From NCBI GenBank assembly GCA_017303835.1, contig JAFLBI010000001.1:2108001-2172000 (forward strand): DNA of 64,000 nt, given 5' to 3'. Below the pieces are notes generated by a model. That model was not told where the DNA came from. It saw nothing but the letters and a program-made list of their open reading frames with translations, and did no database searches. Within the stretch, counting starts at the first letter, position 1. Each line of letters begins with the position of its first letter. The DNA is from Chitinophagales bacterium. GTDB taxonomy: Bacteria > Bacteroidota > Bacteroidia > Chitinophagales > Chitinophagaceae. Positions 19,056-26,370 of the stretch are shown here, piece after piece. Both the position numbers and the translations under genes were made by a program.

Positions 19056-20422
19056 TTTTTTAATCTCCTCCCTGCATTATTTAAAAGCTGTTCAAAATAA
19101 GCTCCAGCAAAACTTTTTGTACCATCTGGCCTGATTAGCCAAAAACCTCTCATCTCATCAGTCAATCTTGTATCTGTCAGTTTTCGTAATGCTTCATTTT
19201 TAGGTTCATTACAAAAAAGCTCCCACTGCATTATATAAGGCACTTTCAATGCAAGACAAACACCAATGTATATGTCCCATTTATCAATAACAGACTGTTT
19301 AGTCATAAGTCCTTCATATCGCTGTTCCGGTATTCCGATTTCTCCTAAAAAAACAATTTTCTGTCCCCGCATATAATCCGTGGGTTGCAAATACTTTTTT
19401 ATGTATTGAATTCCCTTATACAATGCCAAACCCGTACTATCCATACCGTCATAACAAGACCATGACACCATATCTGTTTTTACTATAGGCAAGACACTAT
19501 TCACGATTCCAGGAATACCATTCTGGCTGTCCAAAACCTTATTTACTTCTATTGCGTGAAACACTTGACACTTCGAATCTTTCACTTCCATTCTTGCTCT
19601 ATCAACACCACGTTGTCGGGCATTAAACCATAATGCCATAGCATTAATCCTCTCGGTGGAATCTGAAGGAACTAAAACAGTATATCTATCACCGTCAACT
19701 GCTTTGAAAAGCTCACCTGCTTTTCTTGACCACCTAGCATTATCTCCTGTACCACCGCGCATTACCCAATCTCCCTCCCAGTTATGTAGAATAAAGGTGA
19801 TTTTCCTATCCTTATATCTCTCTAAAAGCGTTTTGGCCAATTGATAAAACTCCTCCTCTTCTAGCTTTGCAGATGTATTAGTAGTCTTAACCCCAGCGCC
19901 ATCAACACTTAATGCTATGGTAGAAAAAGGCATTTGAAAAACTTCTCGCCAATAAGGATGATTCACTAGTTCTGCCAAAGACAACTCTTTGGGTAGTTTC
20001 CAATCAGAATTGTAATAGTAACCTGTGCCAGGATCCTTTCTAAACCAAAACTTTCCTATCCCATATCCAAGCTCAATAAGTTTATCTGCACCTTCTATAA
20101 GATAAGGCTTATTAGAAAAATAGTACTTACCTGCAACATGTGTAGCACCAAGCTTCTGCCTTATATCCTTAGGTATCTTTCCGCCTTTTAGAGGTTGATG
20201 CTTTTGAATAAGACGAATTATTTTATAGTCATTTTGCGCAATGATTACATTACTAAATAGAAGTGTAAACGCAAAAAGTATAATAAAGACAGAAAAACAA
20301 AGTCTAAAAAAAGAGGACTTTGGAAGTCCCCTTTGCTTGAACCAGAATCTAACGACTGCGAAAAGTTTTAGGAATAACAAAAAGTATTTGATAGTATGTT
20401 TTCTGTTAATCATTAGCAGCAT
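19052..20422 (-). CDS. Secreted TIM-barrel-like protein, possible glycoside hydrolase of unassigned family
   Basis: I cannot assign a family. The 456-residue protein has an unusually long N-terminus: two hydrophobic stretches (about 11-27 and 41-62) before a signal-peptidase-like site ending VIIAQ, and no internal ATG after residue 4 to shorten it. The mature part alternates hydrophobic strands and helices like a (beta/alpha)8 barrel. HNWEGDW (about 215) and FLGEIGIPE (about 370) each carry a Glu at a strand end, in the order of the acid/base and nucleophile of clan GH-A enzymes; this is only a resemblance. MQWELFCNEP near 405 is also barrel-like. It is the first gene of the kduD-kduI transcript, so a role in depolymerising the same uronan is likely. 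Confidence 0.7.
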   Translation of the reverse strand: MLLMINRKHTIKYFLLFLKLFAVVRFWFKQRGLPKSSFFRLCFSVFIILFAFTLLFSNVIIAQNDYKIIRLIQKHQPLKGGKIPKDIRQKLGATHVAGKYYFSNKPYLIEGADKLIELGYGIGKFWFRKDPGTGYYYNSDWKLPKELSLAELVNHPYWREVFQMPFSTIALSVDGAGVKTTNTSAKLEEEEFYQLAKTLLERYKDRKITFILHNWEGDWVMRGGTGDNARWSRKAGELFKAVDGDRYTVLVPSDSTERINAMALWFNARQRGVDRARMEVKDSKCQVFHAIEVNKVLDSQNGIPGIVNSVLPIVKTDMVSWSCYDGMDSTGLALYKGIQYIKKYLQPTDYMRGQKIVFLGEIGIPEQRYEGLMTKQSVIDKWDIYIGVCLALKVPYIMQWELFCNEPKNEALRKLTDTRLTDEMRGFWLIRPDGTKSFAGAYFEQLLNNAGRRLKK

Positions 20423-20441
20423 CGCGTTTAACCTTCTTTAC

Positions 20442-20477
20442 AAGTTTGCTCAAGTAAGTTTGCTATAGCAAAACTTA
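20442..20477. promoter_or_regulatory. Palindrome plus direct repeat upstream of the TIM-barrel/kduDI operon
   Basis: The 14-base perfect palindrome TTTGCTATAGCAAA (20459-20472) is flanked by TAAG and ACTTA, giving a near-palindrome of about 23 bases. Its left half-site is repeated directly: AAGTTTGCT occurs at 20442-20450 and again at 20456-20464. It lies 20 to 55 bases upstream of the start at 20422. Such a site in the divergent region of a LacI-type gene is a good operator candidate for that regulator. Binding is inferred. Confidence 0.5.
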
Positions 20478-20547
20478 CATATCAATAATCTAATTAGATG
20501 AAATTAATTTTAATAACAGACTCACTAAGTAAGATGACATGACTTTC

Positions 20548-20569
20548 TTTACGCAAAGGTTTGCGTAAA
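20548..20569. promoter_or_regulatory. Perfect 10-base inverted repeat upstream of the LacI gene, operator candidate
   Basis: TTTACGCAAA, a two-base GG spacer, then TTTGCGTAAA form a perfect inverted repeat. It lies 40 to 62 bases before the LacI-type start at 20610. A 7-of-8 match to the Bacteroidota -7 box (TATGTTTT, 20585-20592) lies 21 bases after the TTG at 20561-20563, so the repeat would cover the -33 region. That placement fits autoregulation or shared control of both divergent genes. Confidence 0.55.
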
Positions 20570-20609
20570 TTGTAATTCACTAAATATGTTTTACATTCAA
20601 TCTCTATAA

Positions 20610-21623
20610 ATGCAACAAACAACCATTGTAGATATTGCCAAACTGATAGGTGTTGCCCCATCAACTGTGTCTAGAGCGCTTAACGGAAGTCATGAAGTAG
20701 GCGAAAAAACTAGAAAGCTGATTCAAGATGCAGCCAGGAAACTAAACTATGTTCCAAATAAAGCCGCTTTAAGCTTATTACGAATAAAAACAAAAACTAT
20801 TGGCGTTATTGTACCCAACTTAAGTTACCACTATTTTTCAGCAGCACTACAAGGCATTGAGAGCGAGGCTTCAGAGAGGGGGTTTACAGTTATAGCAAGC
20901 CAAAGCATGGAATCAGAAGAGAAAGAAAAAAAAGCAATAACAGATATGCTGAGAGGAGGTGTTGATGGCGTGCTAATATCACTAGCTCAATATAGCAACA
21001 GACTGGAACACCTTATTGATTTACAATCAATATTACCTGTGGTAATGTTTGATAGAGTAGCTGAACATTTTAACTGCTCCAAGGTGACTGTCAATAATGT
21101 TACAGGAGCATTTAGTGCAGTTGATCATCTTGCAAAGATTGGTTGTAAGAGAATTGCTTATATGGCAGGTCCAAAGGACTTATTACTTAGCAAAAGGAGG
21201 CAAGACGGATTTCAAATGGCAATGTATAAGCACCATCTGGAAATAGATAACTCATTAGTTATTCATTGCGAATTTGATCATCAAAAAGCTCTGAAGGCGG
21301 CTACTAACTTATTATCCAGAAAAGACAGGCCAGATGGCATTTTTGCAGTAAGTGATAGAGTAGCAATTGCTGCTTTATGTGCAGCTAAAAAATTAAACTT
21401 GAAAGTTCCAAAGCAAATTGCCATAGTTGGTTTTAATGACGAGCCCATATCATCATTAATTACTCCATCTTTGAGCAGCGTAAGTCAACCAGCATTTGAA
21501 ATGGGTAAAACTGGCGCGAAAATCCTTATCGATCAAATTGAAGCAAAGTCAAAATCAAAACTGGTTATTAAATCTTTTACTACTAAGTTGAAAATTCGAG
21601 AATCTACTTCTATTAAAAAATAG
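20610..21623 (+). CDS. LacI-family transcriptional regulator
   Basis: This DNA-binding regulator of 337 residues has an N-terminal LacI helix-turn-helix (TIVDIAKLIGVAPSTVSRAL, about 4-24) and hinge (LNYVPNKAALSL), followed by a periplasmic-binding-protein-like effector domain (TIGVIVPNLSYHYFSAAL, VDGVLISLAQ, DGIFAVSDRVAIAAL, IAIVGFNDEPISSLITPSL). It diverges from the TIM-barrel-kduD-kduI transcript, and both palindromes in the shared gap are candidate operators. By position it should sense an intermediate of uronate catabolism, the role KdgR plays elsewhere, but the effector is not known. It has the usual family length and looks intact. Confidence 0.93.
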   Translation: MQQTTIVDIAKLIGVAPSTVSRALNGSHEVGEKTRKLIQDAARKLNYVPNKAALSLLRIKTKTIGVIVPNLSYHYFSAALQGIESEASERGFTVIASQSMESEEKEKKAITDMLRGGVDGVLISLAQYSNRLEHLIDLQSILPVVMFDRVAEHFNCSKVTVNNVTGAFSAVDHLAKIGCKRIAYMAGPKDLLLSKRRQDGFQMAMYKHHLEIDNSLVIHCEFDHQKALKAATNLLSRKDRPDGIFAVSDRVAIAALCAAKKLNLKVPKQIAIVGFNDEPISSLITPSLSSVSQPAFEMGKTGAKILIDQIEAKSKSKLVIKSFTTKLKIRESTSIKK

Positions 21624-21664
21624 TAGCTATTCTATAGTTAATTTAGAAAAAAGAAGTTATTATT

Positions 21665-22951
21665 CTACAATTGACTAATCAGCTTATTCTTCCAATTCAG
21701 TTTTATATGCTCGTTTAACCTCTTAGCTGTATCTAACTTGCTAACCCTAATATATTTCAAGAAGGAACGCTCGGTTTTGTGCCCGGTTATTTTCATCAGG
21801 TCTATTGGGGGAAAACCTTGCAGGTAATGATTGGTTGCGAATGATCTTCGGGCTGTGTGAGAAGACACCAAATCGCATAATGGCAATTCAGGTGTTTTTG
21901 ACAATCTTCCCTTTTCTGTAAGTCCAGCCAATGCACAAACCTCTTTGATATAATCATTGAACTTTTGGTTGCTCATAGCCCTTGGTAACATATTGGCATT
22001 GGTCTCATACTTATTAAAGATTTTAAGCACGATAGGATTACAAGGTATGATGACCAGTTCTTTTGTTTTCTGCGTCACCATTTTAATGAAGTAGTCATTA
22101 TCCATCTTCACTATATGCTCTGGCTGAATATTGCTAAAGTCTGAATAACGCAAGCCCGTCCAAGCACCTACCAAGAATAGATCTCTTACCCTGTCTAATT
22201 TCTTATTCGTGATCTCTGCTTGCTGAATCCGCGCTAATTCATCTTCGTTCAAGTAAATCTGTTCAGTTTCCTCTTCGTTGTATGAAAACTTTTTATGACG
22301 AAACAGCATATTCTCTGTGTAGCCTAAGTCAACCGCTTCACCCATAAACACTTTCAGTATAGCTATGTCTTTGGCAATGGTATTTACGCCTAATCCTTTC
22401 TTTTCTAAGAAAGAGACATAGGAATAAAAGAAATCCAAATTAATGTTATCAAAATCAACTACACGTTTGCTGTACGTTTGATATTCTCGCAAGTGCTTGG
22501 TTACCGCATGATAATTTTTTAGACTGCTAACACTTTTGCTCTTTCCTCTAAACTTGATTTCCCCATTTATAAATCTTTGGGCCAAAGAGAACAGGGTGGG
22601 TTTAGAAGCTTGCTCCTCTTTAGCCGTATGATTGCGATTGATAAAAGCTTGCATGGCTTCCTTGAGTACTTCTGGTTCTGGTATGCCATCCTTCAAAGAC
22701 TCGGTATATGTCTTAAGGCAAATCCTCTCCAGATTATCCAACAGGTCATTCAACGCAAACTTTCCATCAGCCGTGGTTGCCAACTTATTTTTAACCCGTT
22801 GCTTTTTTTCGTTCCAATCTTCAGGTCTTACAGATTGCCCGAAAGAATAAAACAACCTGCGACCTTGATAAATGAACTGGAGATAGACAATAGATTGACC
22901 ATTACTATCTTTTGGCTTCAAGCGAAAATGTACAACTGGTTGGCGGGGCAT
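21665..22951 (-). CDS. Tyrosine-type site-specific recombinase (integrase)
   Basis: This Bacteroidetes-type phage/conjugative-element integrase of 428 residues has an arm-type DNA-binding domain (about 5-95, HFRLKPKDSNGQSIVYLQF), a SAM-like core-binding domain (about 115-205) and a catalytic domain. Catalytic residues are visible: Arg in AWTGLRYSDF, His and Arg in SSHTARRSFATNHY, His in ITGHKTERSF and the nucleophile Tyr in FLKYIRVSK. Nothing suggests inactivation. It lies between the polysaccharide locus and a housekeeping block, and its upstream DNA is dense with repeats. It most likely catalysed integration of the element to its left. No relaxase, transfer genes or excisionase are seen within the window. 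Confidence 0.93.
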   Translation of the reverse strand: MPRQPVVHFRLKPKDSNGQSIVYLQFIYQGRRLFYSFGQSVRPEDWNEKKQRVKNKLATTADGKFALNDLLDNLERICLKTYTESLKDGIPEPEVLKEAMQAFINRNHTAKEEQASKPTLFSLAQRFINGEIKFRGKSKSVSSLKNYHAVTKHLREYQTYSKRVVDFDNINLDFFYSYVSFLEKKGLGVNTIAKDIAILKVFMGEAVDLGYTENMLFRHKKFSYNEEETEQIYLNEDELARIQQAEITNKKLDRVRDLFLVGAWTGLRYSDFSNIQPEHIVKMDNDYFIKMVTQKTKELVIIPCNPIVLKIFNKYETNANMLPRAMSNQKFNDYIKEVCALAGLTEKGRLSKTPELPLCDLVSSHTARRSFATNHYLQGFPPIDLMKITGHKTERSFLKYIRVSKLDTAKRLNEHIKLNWKNKLISQL

Positions 22952-22977
22952 GGTGTAGGATTTCTACACCAAAGCTA
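22951..22977 (-). promoter_or_regulatory. Integrase promoter box and leader palindrome
   Basis: Read on the minus strand, TAGCTTTG (22970-22977) matches the Bacteroidota -7 consensus TAnnTTTG about 20 bases before the integrase start. Between box and ATG is a perfect 8-base inverted repeat (TGGTGTAG at 22951-22958, CTACACCA at 22964-22971) with a 5-base loop that touches the start codon. It could be an operator or an RNA hairpin limiting integrase translation. Confidence 0.45.
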
Positions 22978-22980
22978 ATA

Positions 22981-23004
22981 AGTTTCACTAAAAGTTTCAC
23001 TAAA
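22981..23004. repeat. Two tandem 12-base repeats upstream of the integrase
   Basis: AGTTTCACTAAA occurs twice with no spacer. Short direct repeats next to a tyrosine recombinase gene are typical of arm-type integrase or excisionase binding sites, so this is a candidate arm site. No second copy was seen elsewhere in the window. Confidence 0.5.
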
Positions 23005-23026
23005 ACTTCATTTGCTTGTTATTGAC

Positions 23027-23100
23027 AAAATCAATCATGAGATTATATTATTGATTTTCAATGTATTTAATACTGATTTGATATTTTCAGTATCAAATCA
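23027..23100. repeat. Two inverted repeats in the integrase upstream region
   Basis: The first pair is AAAATCAAT (23027-23035) and ATTGATTTT (23050-23058), a perfect 9-base match. The second is TGATTTGATA (23074-23083) and TATCAAATCA (23091-23100), a perfect 10-base stem with a 7-base loop. Neither has a T-tract, so they are not ordinary terminators. With the tandem repeat at 22981 they fill the gene-free DNA between the integrase and trmB and probably belong to an attachment or recombination region. Confidence 0.5.
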
Positions 23101-23155
23101 AGACAAAAGGTTACTGTACTCCCCCTACAGCATTTTCCTTTGCAGTTTTAATTCA

Positions 23156-23185
23156 GCCACCGACAAACCGGTGGCTTTTGTTTTT
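23156..23185 (+). terminator. Rho-independent terminator without an upstream gene on its strand
   Basis: GCCACCG (23156-23162), loop ACAAAC, CGGTGGC (23169-23175), then TTTTGTTTTT. The form is that of a plus-strand terminator, but the nearest plus-strand gene upstream is the LacI gene ending at 21623, beyond the oppositely oriented integrase. It may be what remains of the chromosomal gene into which the element integrated. Confidence 0.7.
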
Positions 23186-23187
23186 CC

Positions 23188-23195
23188 TACTTTTG
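23188..23195 (+). promoter_or_regulatory. TAnnTTTG -7 box of trmB
   Basis: TACTTTTG matches the Bacteroidota -7 consensus and lies only 6 bases before the trmB ATG at 23202. The transcript would start at or within a base or two of the ATG. This promoter position also supports the start at 23202 over the in-frame ATG at 23178. No clear -33 TTG is present; the terminator stem occupies that space. Confidence 0.45.
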
Positions 23196-23201
23196 CGCCC
23201 C

Positions 23202-23906
23202 ATGGGCCAAAATAAACTGGAACGTTTCGCAGCAATCAAGACCTATCCCAATGTACTGGAATACCCACAGGGTATGGCCGGACAATGGCATCAACACTTT
23301 GGTAATAATCACCCAATTACCTTAGAACTCGCTTGCGGCAAGGGTGAATATGCCGTTGGGCTGGGCAGATTGTATCCGCAACGGAATTTTATTGGTGTGG
23401 ATGTGAAGGGTAACCGCCTTTGGCGTGGCGCTACCACCGCCTTACAAGATGGTCTTAGCAATGTTGCTTTTCTACGTACCCAGATTGAGCAGATTGGACA
23501 GTATTTTGCACCGGGTGAAGTGGCTGAGATCTGGATTACCTTCCCCGATCCGCAGTTGAGGGCTTCTAAAGCCAAGAAAAGGCTCACACATCCTAGATTT
23601 CTGCGTTACTATCAGCAGTTTCTACAGCCTAACGGCACGATTAACTTGAAAACAGACAGCCCAGACCTGTTCAATTTTACCAAATTGGTGATCAACCTAT
23701 ACCAACTTGAGTTGTTAGTGGAATACGATGATGCTTATTCACTGGCAAACATTCCACAAGACTTGCGTATTCAAACTTATTACGAGAGTTTAGATATCGC
23801 TAAGAGTAATAAGATTCATTACTTACAGTTTCGGATCAACAAAACCCTGAACGAAGCAACAGACAACACACTCAAACAACTCATTGGTGGCGAACAAAAT
23901 GGTTGA
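23202..23906 (+). CDS. trmB: tRNA (guanine-N7-)-methyltransferase TrmB
   Basis: This SAM-dependent enzyme makes m7G46 in the variable loop of tRNAs. I start at MGQNKLERF (23202), directly after a -7 promoter box; an earlier ATG at 23178 adds an unlikely hydrophobic tail. Motifs: SAM-binding ELACGKGEYAVGLGRLYP and IGVDVKGNRLWRGA, then the family-specific ITFPDPQLRASKAKKRL and TDSPDLFNFT. Length (234 residues) is normal. The last bases overlap the start of the DUF5522 gene by 8, so the two are translationally coupled. Confidence 0.95.
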   Translation: MGQNKLERFAAIKTYPNVLEYPQGMAGQWHQHFGNNHPITLELACGKGEYAVGLGRLYPQRNFIGVDVKGNRLWRGATTALQDGLSNVAFLRTQIEQIGQYFAPGEVAEIWITFPDPQLRASKAKKRLTHPRFLRYYQQFLQPNGTINLKTDSPDLFNFTKLVINLYQLELLVEYDDAYSLANIPQDLRIQTYYESLDIAKSNKIHYLQFRINKTLNEATDNTLKQLIGGEQNG

Positions 23907-24102
23907 ACATATTGATTTTTACTACGACGAACAGGGCTATATGGTCTTTACAGAAAAATACCACCTTGAAAAAGGCTATTGCTGTGGTCACGGCTGCAGA
24001 CATTGTCCCTTCGATTATGAATCTGTACCAGAACCACGCAAGAGTATTGCCATGCGCATGCGCGAAGAATCAGTCGCAAAGCATGTATCTTCCGGTAAAT
24101 AA
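23899..24102 (+). CDS. Small Cys-rich protein, DUF5522 family
   Basis: A 67-residue protein whose start (MVEHIDFYYDEQGY) overlaps the trmB stop. The motif YHLEKGYCCGHGCRHCPFDY, with four Cys and two His, is the hallmark of DUF5522 and looks like a small metal-binding knuckle. Its biochemical function is not known. The C-terminal tail is basic. Position between trmB and an alkyltransferase-like gene suggests a role linked to nucleic acid modification, but that is inference from context only. It is too short to reveal more. Confidence 0.85.
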   Translation: MVEHIDFYYDEQGYMVFTEKYHLEKGYCCGHGCRHCPFDYESVPEPRKSIAMRMREESVAKHVSSGK

Positions 24103-24107
24103 TTCAT

Positions 24108-24503
24108 TTGCCCCGAAAACCTATTCATACAGAGAAGCTACCTGTTCAAAAAACTGGTGCTGATACGCAAAGATCTTTTTTTGAAGAAGTCTATGCTGTT
24201 GTTCGATTGGTACCAAGAGGTCGCGTAACATCTTATGGTGCTATTGCCAAGTTTCTCGGAACCGGTAAATCAGCGCGCATGGTTGGTTGGGCTATGAATG
24301 CTGCACACATGGTGAAACCAAAAGTGCCAGCACACAGAGTAGTTAACCGCAATGGTATGCTCTCGGGCAAAATGCATTTTGCTACACCCACATTGATGCA
24401 GGAATTACTAGAAAAAGAAAAGGTGGTAGTCAAAAAAGATACGGTTCAAAACTTCGACAAACTATTCTGGGATCCTGCGAAAGAAATCGGCCTCGATTAC
24501 TGA
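24108..24503 (+). CDS. Alkyltransferase-like protein (MGMT family lacking the acceptor Cys)
   Basis: This 131-residue protein matches the DNA-binding domain of O6-methylguanine-DNA methyltransferase: FFEEVYAVVRLVPRGRVTSY, GAIAKFLGTGKSARMVGWAM and the recognition-helix region. The active-site PCHR motif reads VPAHRVVNRNG, so the alkyl-accepting Cys is Ala. Proteins of this type (ATL; a Thermus ATL also has Ala here) bind alkylated guanine and recruit nucleotide excision repair instead of repairing it directly. The only reasonable start is a TTG at 24108, five bases after the DUF5522 stop; no ATG precedes the conserved region in frame. Its 3' end overlaps the convergent membrane-protein gene by 7 bases. 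Confidence 0.88.
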   Translation: MPRKPIHTEKLPVQKTGADTQRSFFEEVYAVVRLVPRGRVTSYGAIAKFLGTGKSARMVGWAMNAAHMVKPKVPAHRVVNRNGMLSGKMHFATPTLMQELLEKEKVVVKKDTVQNFDKLFWDPAKEIGLDY

Positions 24504-24946
24504 AACAAATCTTCCTTGCGCACATCCAGCTGATGCATTAACAATGCTACTGTAGGTCTTTGTGCTGCAAGTATGAATAAAACACCAAGTGCACAGAGAT
24601 AAAATACCCAATTGCCTGTAAGCTGAAACCCAAGCAGGCCGGCCACTGCGGGCAATAATAGAAACAACAATTTATTTCTGTAGAGTGCAGCATATTCATC
24701 GATTAACACTGCTACTTCTAATTCAGCAGCTACTAAGGCTTGCAGCTTCTTACGAAACTGCATAAAGCCAAAATAATATGCTGCCAGTGCAGCAATCAAT
24801 AATACTATTTGCAAAACTTGAAAAACACTGAAATCAACCGGCTGTGTACGTGCCGTGAAATACACCAATATCAATCCACCCAGCATTGTCCATAGTAAAA
24901 TGGTATGCAGTGTCAGCAACTGCCTAAGCGCTTTCTTAAACTGCAT
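24497..24946 (-). CDS. Small four-helix membrane protein, unknown function
   Basis: A 149-residue integral membrane protein with predicted helices at about 14-30, 43-62, 92-108 and 112-128 and a charged middle loop (KKLQALVAAELEVAVLIDEY). I recognise no family. It is the last gene of the group SCO1, DUF420, this gene, with only one base after the DUF420 stop, so it may relate to oxidase assembly. The end overlaps the convergent ATL gene. Confidence 0.7.
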   Translation of the reverse strand: MQFKKALRQLLTLHTILLWTMLGGLILVYFTARTQPVDFSVFQVLQIVLLIAALAAYYFGFMQFRKKLQALVAAELEVAVLIDEYAALYRNKLLFLLLPAVAGLLGFQLTGNWVFYLCALGVLFILAAQRPTVALLMHQLDVRKEDLFQ

Positions 24947-24947
24947 C

Positions 24948-25490
24948 TTATTGGTAGTAAGGGCTAATCATCCAATACACAACGGGACCGGTAATTGCTA
25001 CATACAACCACAGAGGCCATGTGTATTTGGCCAGCTTTTTATGTGTAGCGAATTCGGCGGTTAAAGCACGGTATGCAGTGAAAAGAATGAAGGGTAAGAT
25101 AATAGCAGCGAGGAAAATATGTGTAATCAGAATGATGTAATACACAGTTCGAATTGCACCCTCACCACCAAACTTAGTATCGCCAGCCAGCAAATGGTGG
25201 GCAATATAAGAGACCAGGAATAATACTGATAAAAGTAGTGCCGTCATCATCATCTGCTTATGCAACAGATATTTTTTGGCTTTCACTGCCCATAAAGCAG
25301 CTAGCAGCAAAAGAGCAATAATAGAATTGATGACTGCATTAATGGTTGCAAATATGTGTACATCAAACCCCAGATCAACCTCTAGCTTTACACGACCTAG
25401 AATAACCACGGCGGCAAATACTACGAAGGAGAAAATACCAATCAGCCACTTGGCTTTGGGATCATTCTTTTGGATAGATGCTTGTAACAT
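24948..25490 (-). CDS. DUF420-family membrane protein
   Basis: A 180-residue membrane protein with five predicted helices. DUF420 proteins (like Bacillus YozB) are commonly found next to cytochrome oxidase and SCO genes, and the same context is present here. Conserved features include KKYLLHKQMMMTAL, SYIAHHLLAGDTKFGG and ITHIFLAAIILP, whose membrane-embedded His residues suggest heme or copper contact. It lies 42 bases downstream of SCO1. A helper role in oxidase biogenesis is likely but its mechanism is not established. Confidence 0.85.
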   Translation of the reverse strand: MLQASIQKNDPKAKWLIGIFSFVVFAAVVILGRVKLEVDLGFDVHIFATINAVINSIIALLLLAALWAVKAKKYLLHKQMMMTALLLSVLFLVSYIAHHLLAGDTKFGGEGAIRTVYYIILITHIFLAAIILPFILFTAYRALTAEFATHKKLAKYTWPLWLYVAITGPVVYWMISPYYQ

Positions 25491-25532
25491 AGCAATTAGA
25501 TTGATGTGATAACAACTACTTAGCAGATTAGT

Positions 25533-26351
25533 TTATCTAGCTTCCTCCGCTTTTTGCTTGGATCGGAAGAATAGCACAAAACCAGTAACCAAAACAACAA
25601 TAACCAGCCAGAGCCAGCTCAGGTCAATGATTTGTGTGAACACCGTACTCTTCTTGGTTCTATCTTTTTCCAAAAGCAGTAAGCCAATATCTCTCGCTAA
25701 TTTCTTCAATGAAGCAGAGTCCAATCCATTATAATAACCGCGAACATGGTATTGCTTATCAATCAAGACAAAGCGATTGGTATGCACAAAATCAGGACTT
25801 ACCGGCCCTTCAGCAAACTTATCAACCTTTAATTCATTGAAGGCAAAATTATAAATACTATCCCGGCTACCGGTCAGCATCCACCAGTTATCATGATTGA
25901 CACCCATTTTATCTGCGTATTTTTTCAGCACCTGAGCAGAATCCCTTTCGGGGTCAATGGTAAATGATACAAACTGCACAATTGAGGTATCAATCTTTTT
26001 CCTGGTATTACCACCCTTAATAAATGACTGCTGCAGTTTAGACATGTTTTTTGTCATCACAGGGCAAATACCGCCACAACTGGTAAAGAAAAAATCCATC
26101 ACCATAATCTTCCCGGGTTTATCATATAGATTAACCGTATCACCCAGTTGATTTTTTAGACGAATATTGGCCACTTTATGCCAAACCGTATCTGTTTCCA
26201 TTTTTCCATCCACCACTTTTGTCAATACTGTATCCGGGAGATACTTCTTAGGCATCACCACTGCATCTGTGCTGTAAAAGCGCACCAACAGGTAACTTAT
26301 TACCGGAATCATTAGTGCGACCAGCAGGGCCAGAATTGCTTTCTTATTCAT
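25533..26351 (-). CDS. SCO1/SenC-family copper chaperone
   Basis: A membrane-anchored thioredoxin-fold protein that delivers copper to the CuA centre of oxidase subunit II. The start at 26351 (MNKKAILALLVALMIPVISY) gives an N-terminal anchor; a promoter box lies directly upstream, and the ATG at 26372 would fall beyond it. Copper ligands are visible: Cys and Cys in FFFTSCGGICPVM and His in PDFVHTNRFVLID. An additional C-terminal helix (LSWLWLVIVVLVTGFVLFF) is present, which is less common in SCO1 proteins. Length is 272 residues. It heads a three-gene group separated from the oxidase genes by a terminator. Confidence 0.92.
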   Translation of the reverse strand: MNKKAILALLVALMIPVISYLLVRFYSTDAVVMPKKYLPDTVLTKVVDGKMETDTVWHKVANIRLKNQLGDTVNLYDKPGKIMVMDFFFTSCGGICPVMTKNMSKLQQSFIKGGNTRKKIDTSIVQFVSFTIDPERDSAQVLKKYADKMGVNHDNWWMLTGSRDSIYNFAFNELKVDKFAEGPVSPDFVHTNRFVLIDKQYHVRGYYNGLDSASLKKLARDIGLLLLEKDRTKKSTVFTQIIDLSWLWLVIVVLVTGFVLFFRSKQKAEEAR

Positions 26352-26355
26352 GCTG

Positions 26356-26363
26356 CAAAAGTA
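26356..26363 (-). promoter_or_regulatory. TAnnTTTG -7 box of the SCO1 group
   Basis: On the minus strand TACTTTTG lies 4 bases before the ATG at 26351, identical to the trmB box. The terminator at 26371-26397 lies just upstream, so this promoter gives the SCO1 group its own, probably near-leaderless, transcript. Confidence 0.45.
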
Positions 26364-26370
26364 GGGTAAC

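Noticed and set aside
23110..23133. Possible tRNA 3' end remnant (TTACTGTACTCCCCCTACAGCA-like stretch)
   Set aside because: The T-loop consensus TTCRANYC is not met and no matching acceptor or anticodon parts are visible, so no tRNA feature was called.
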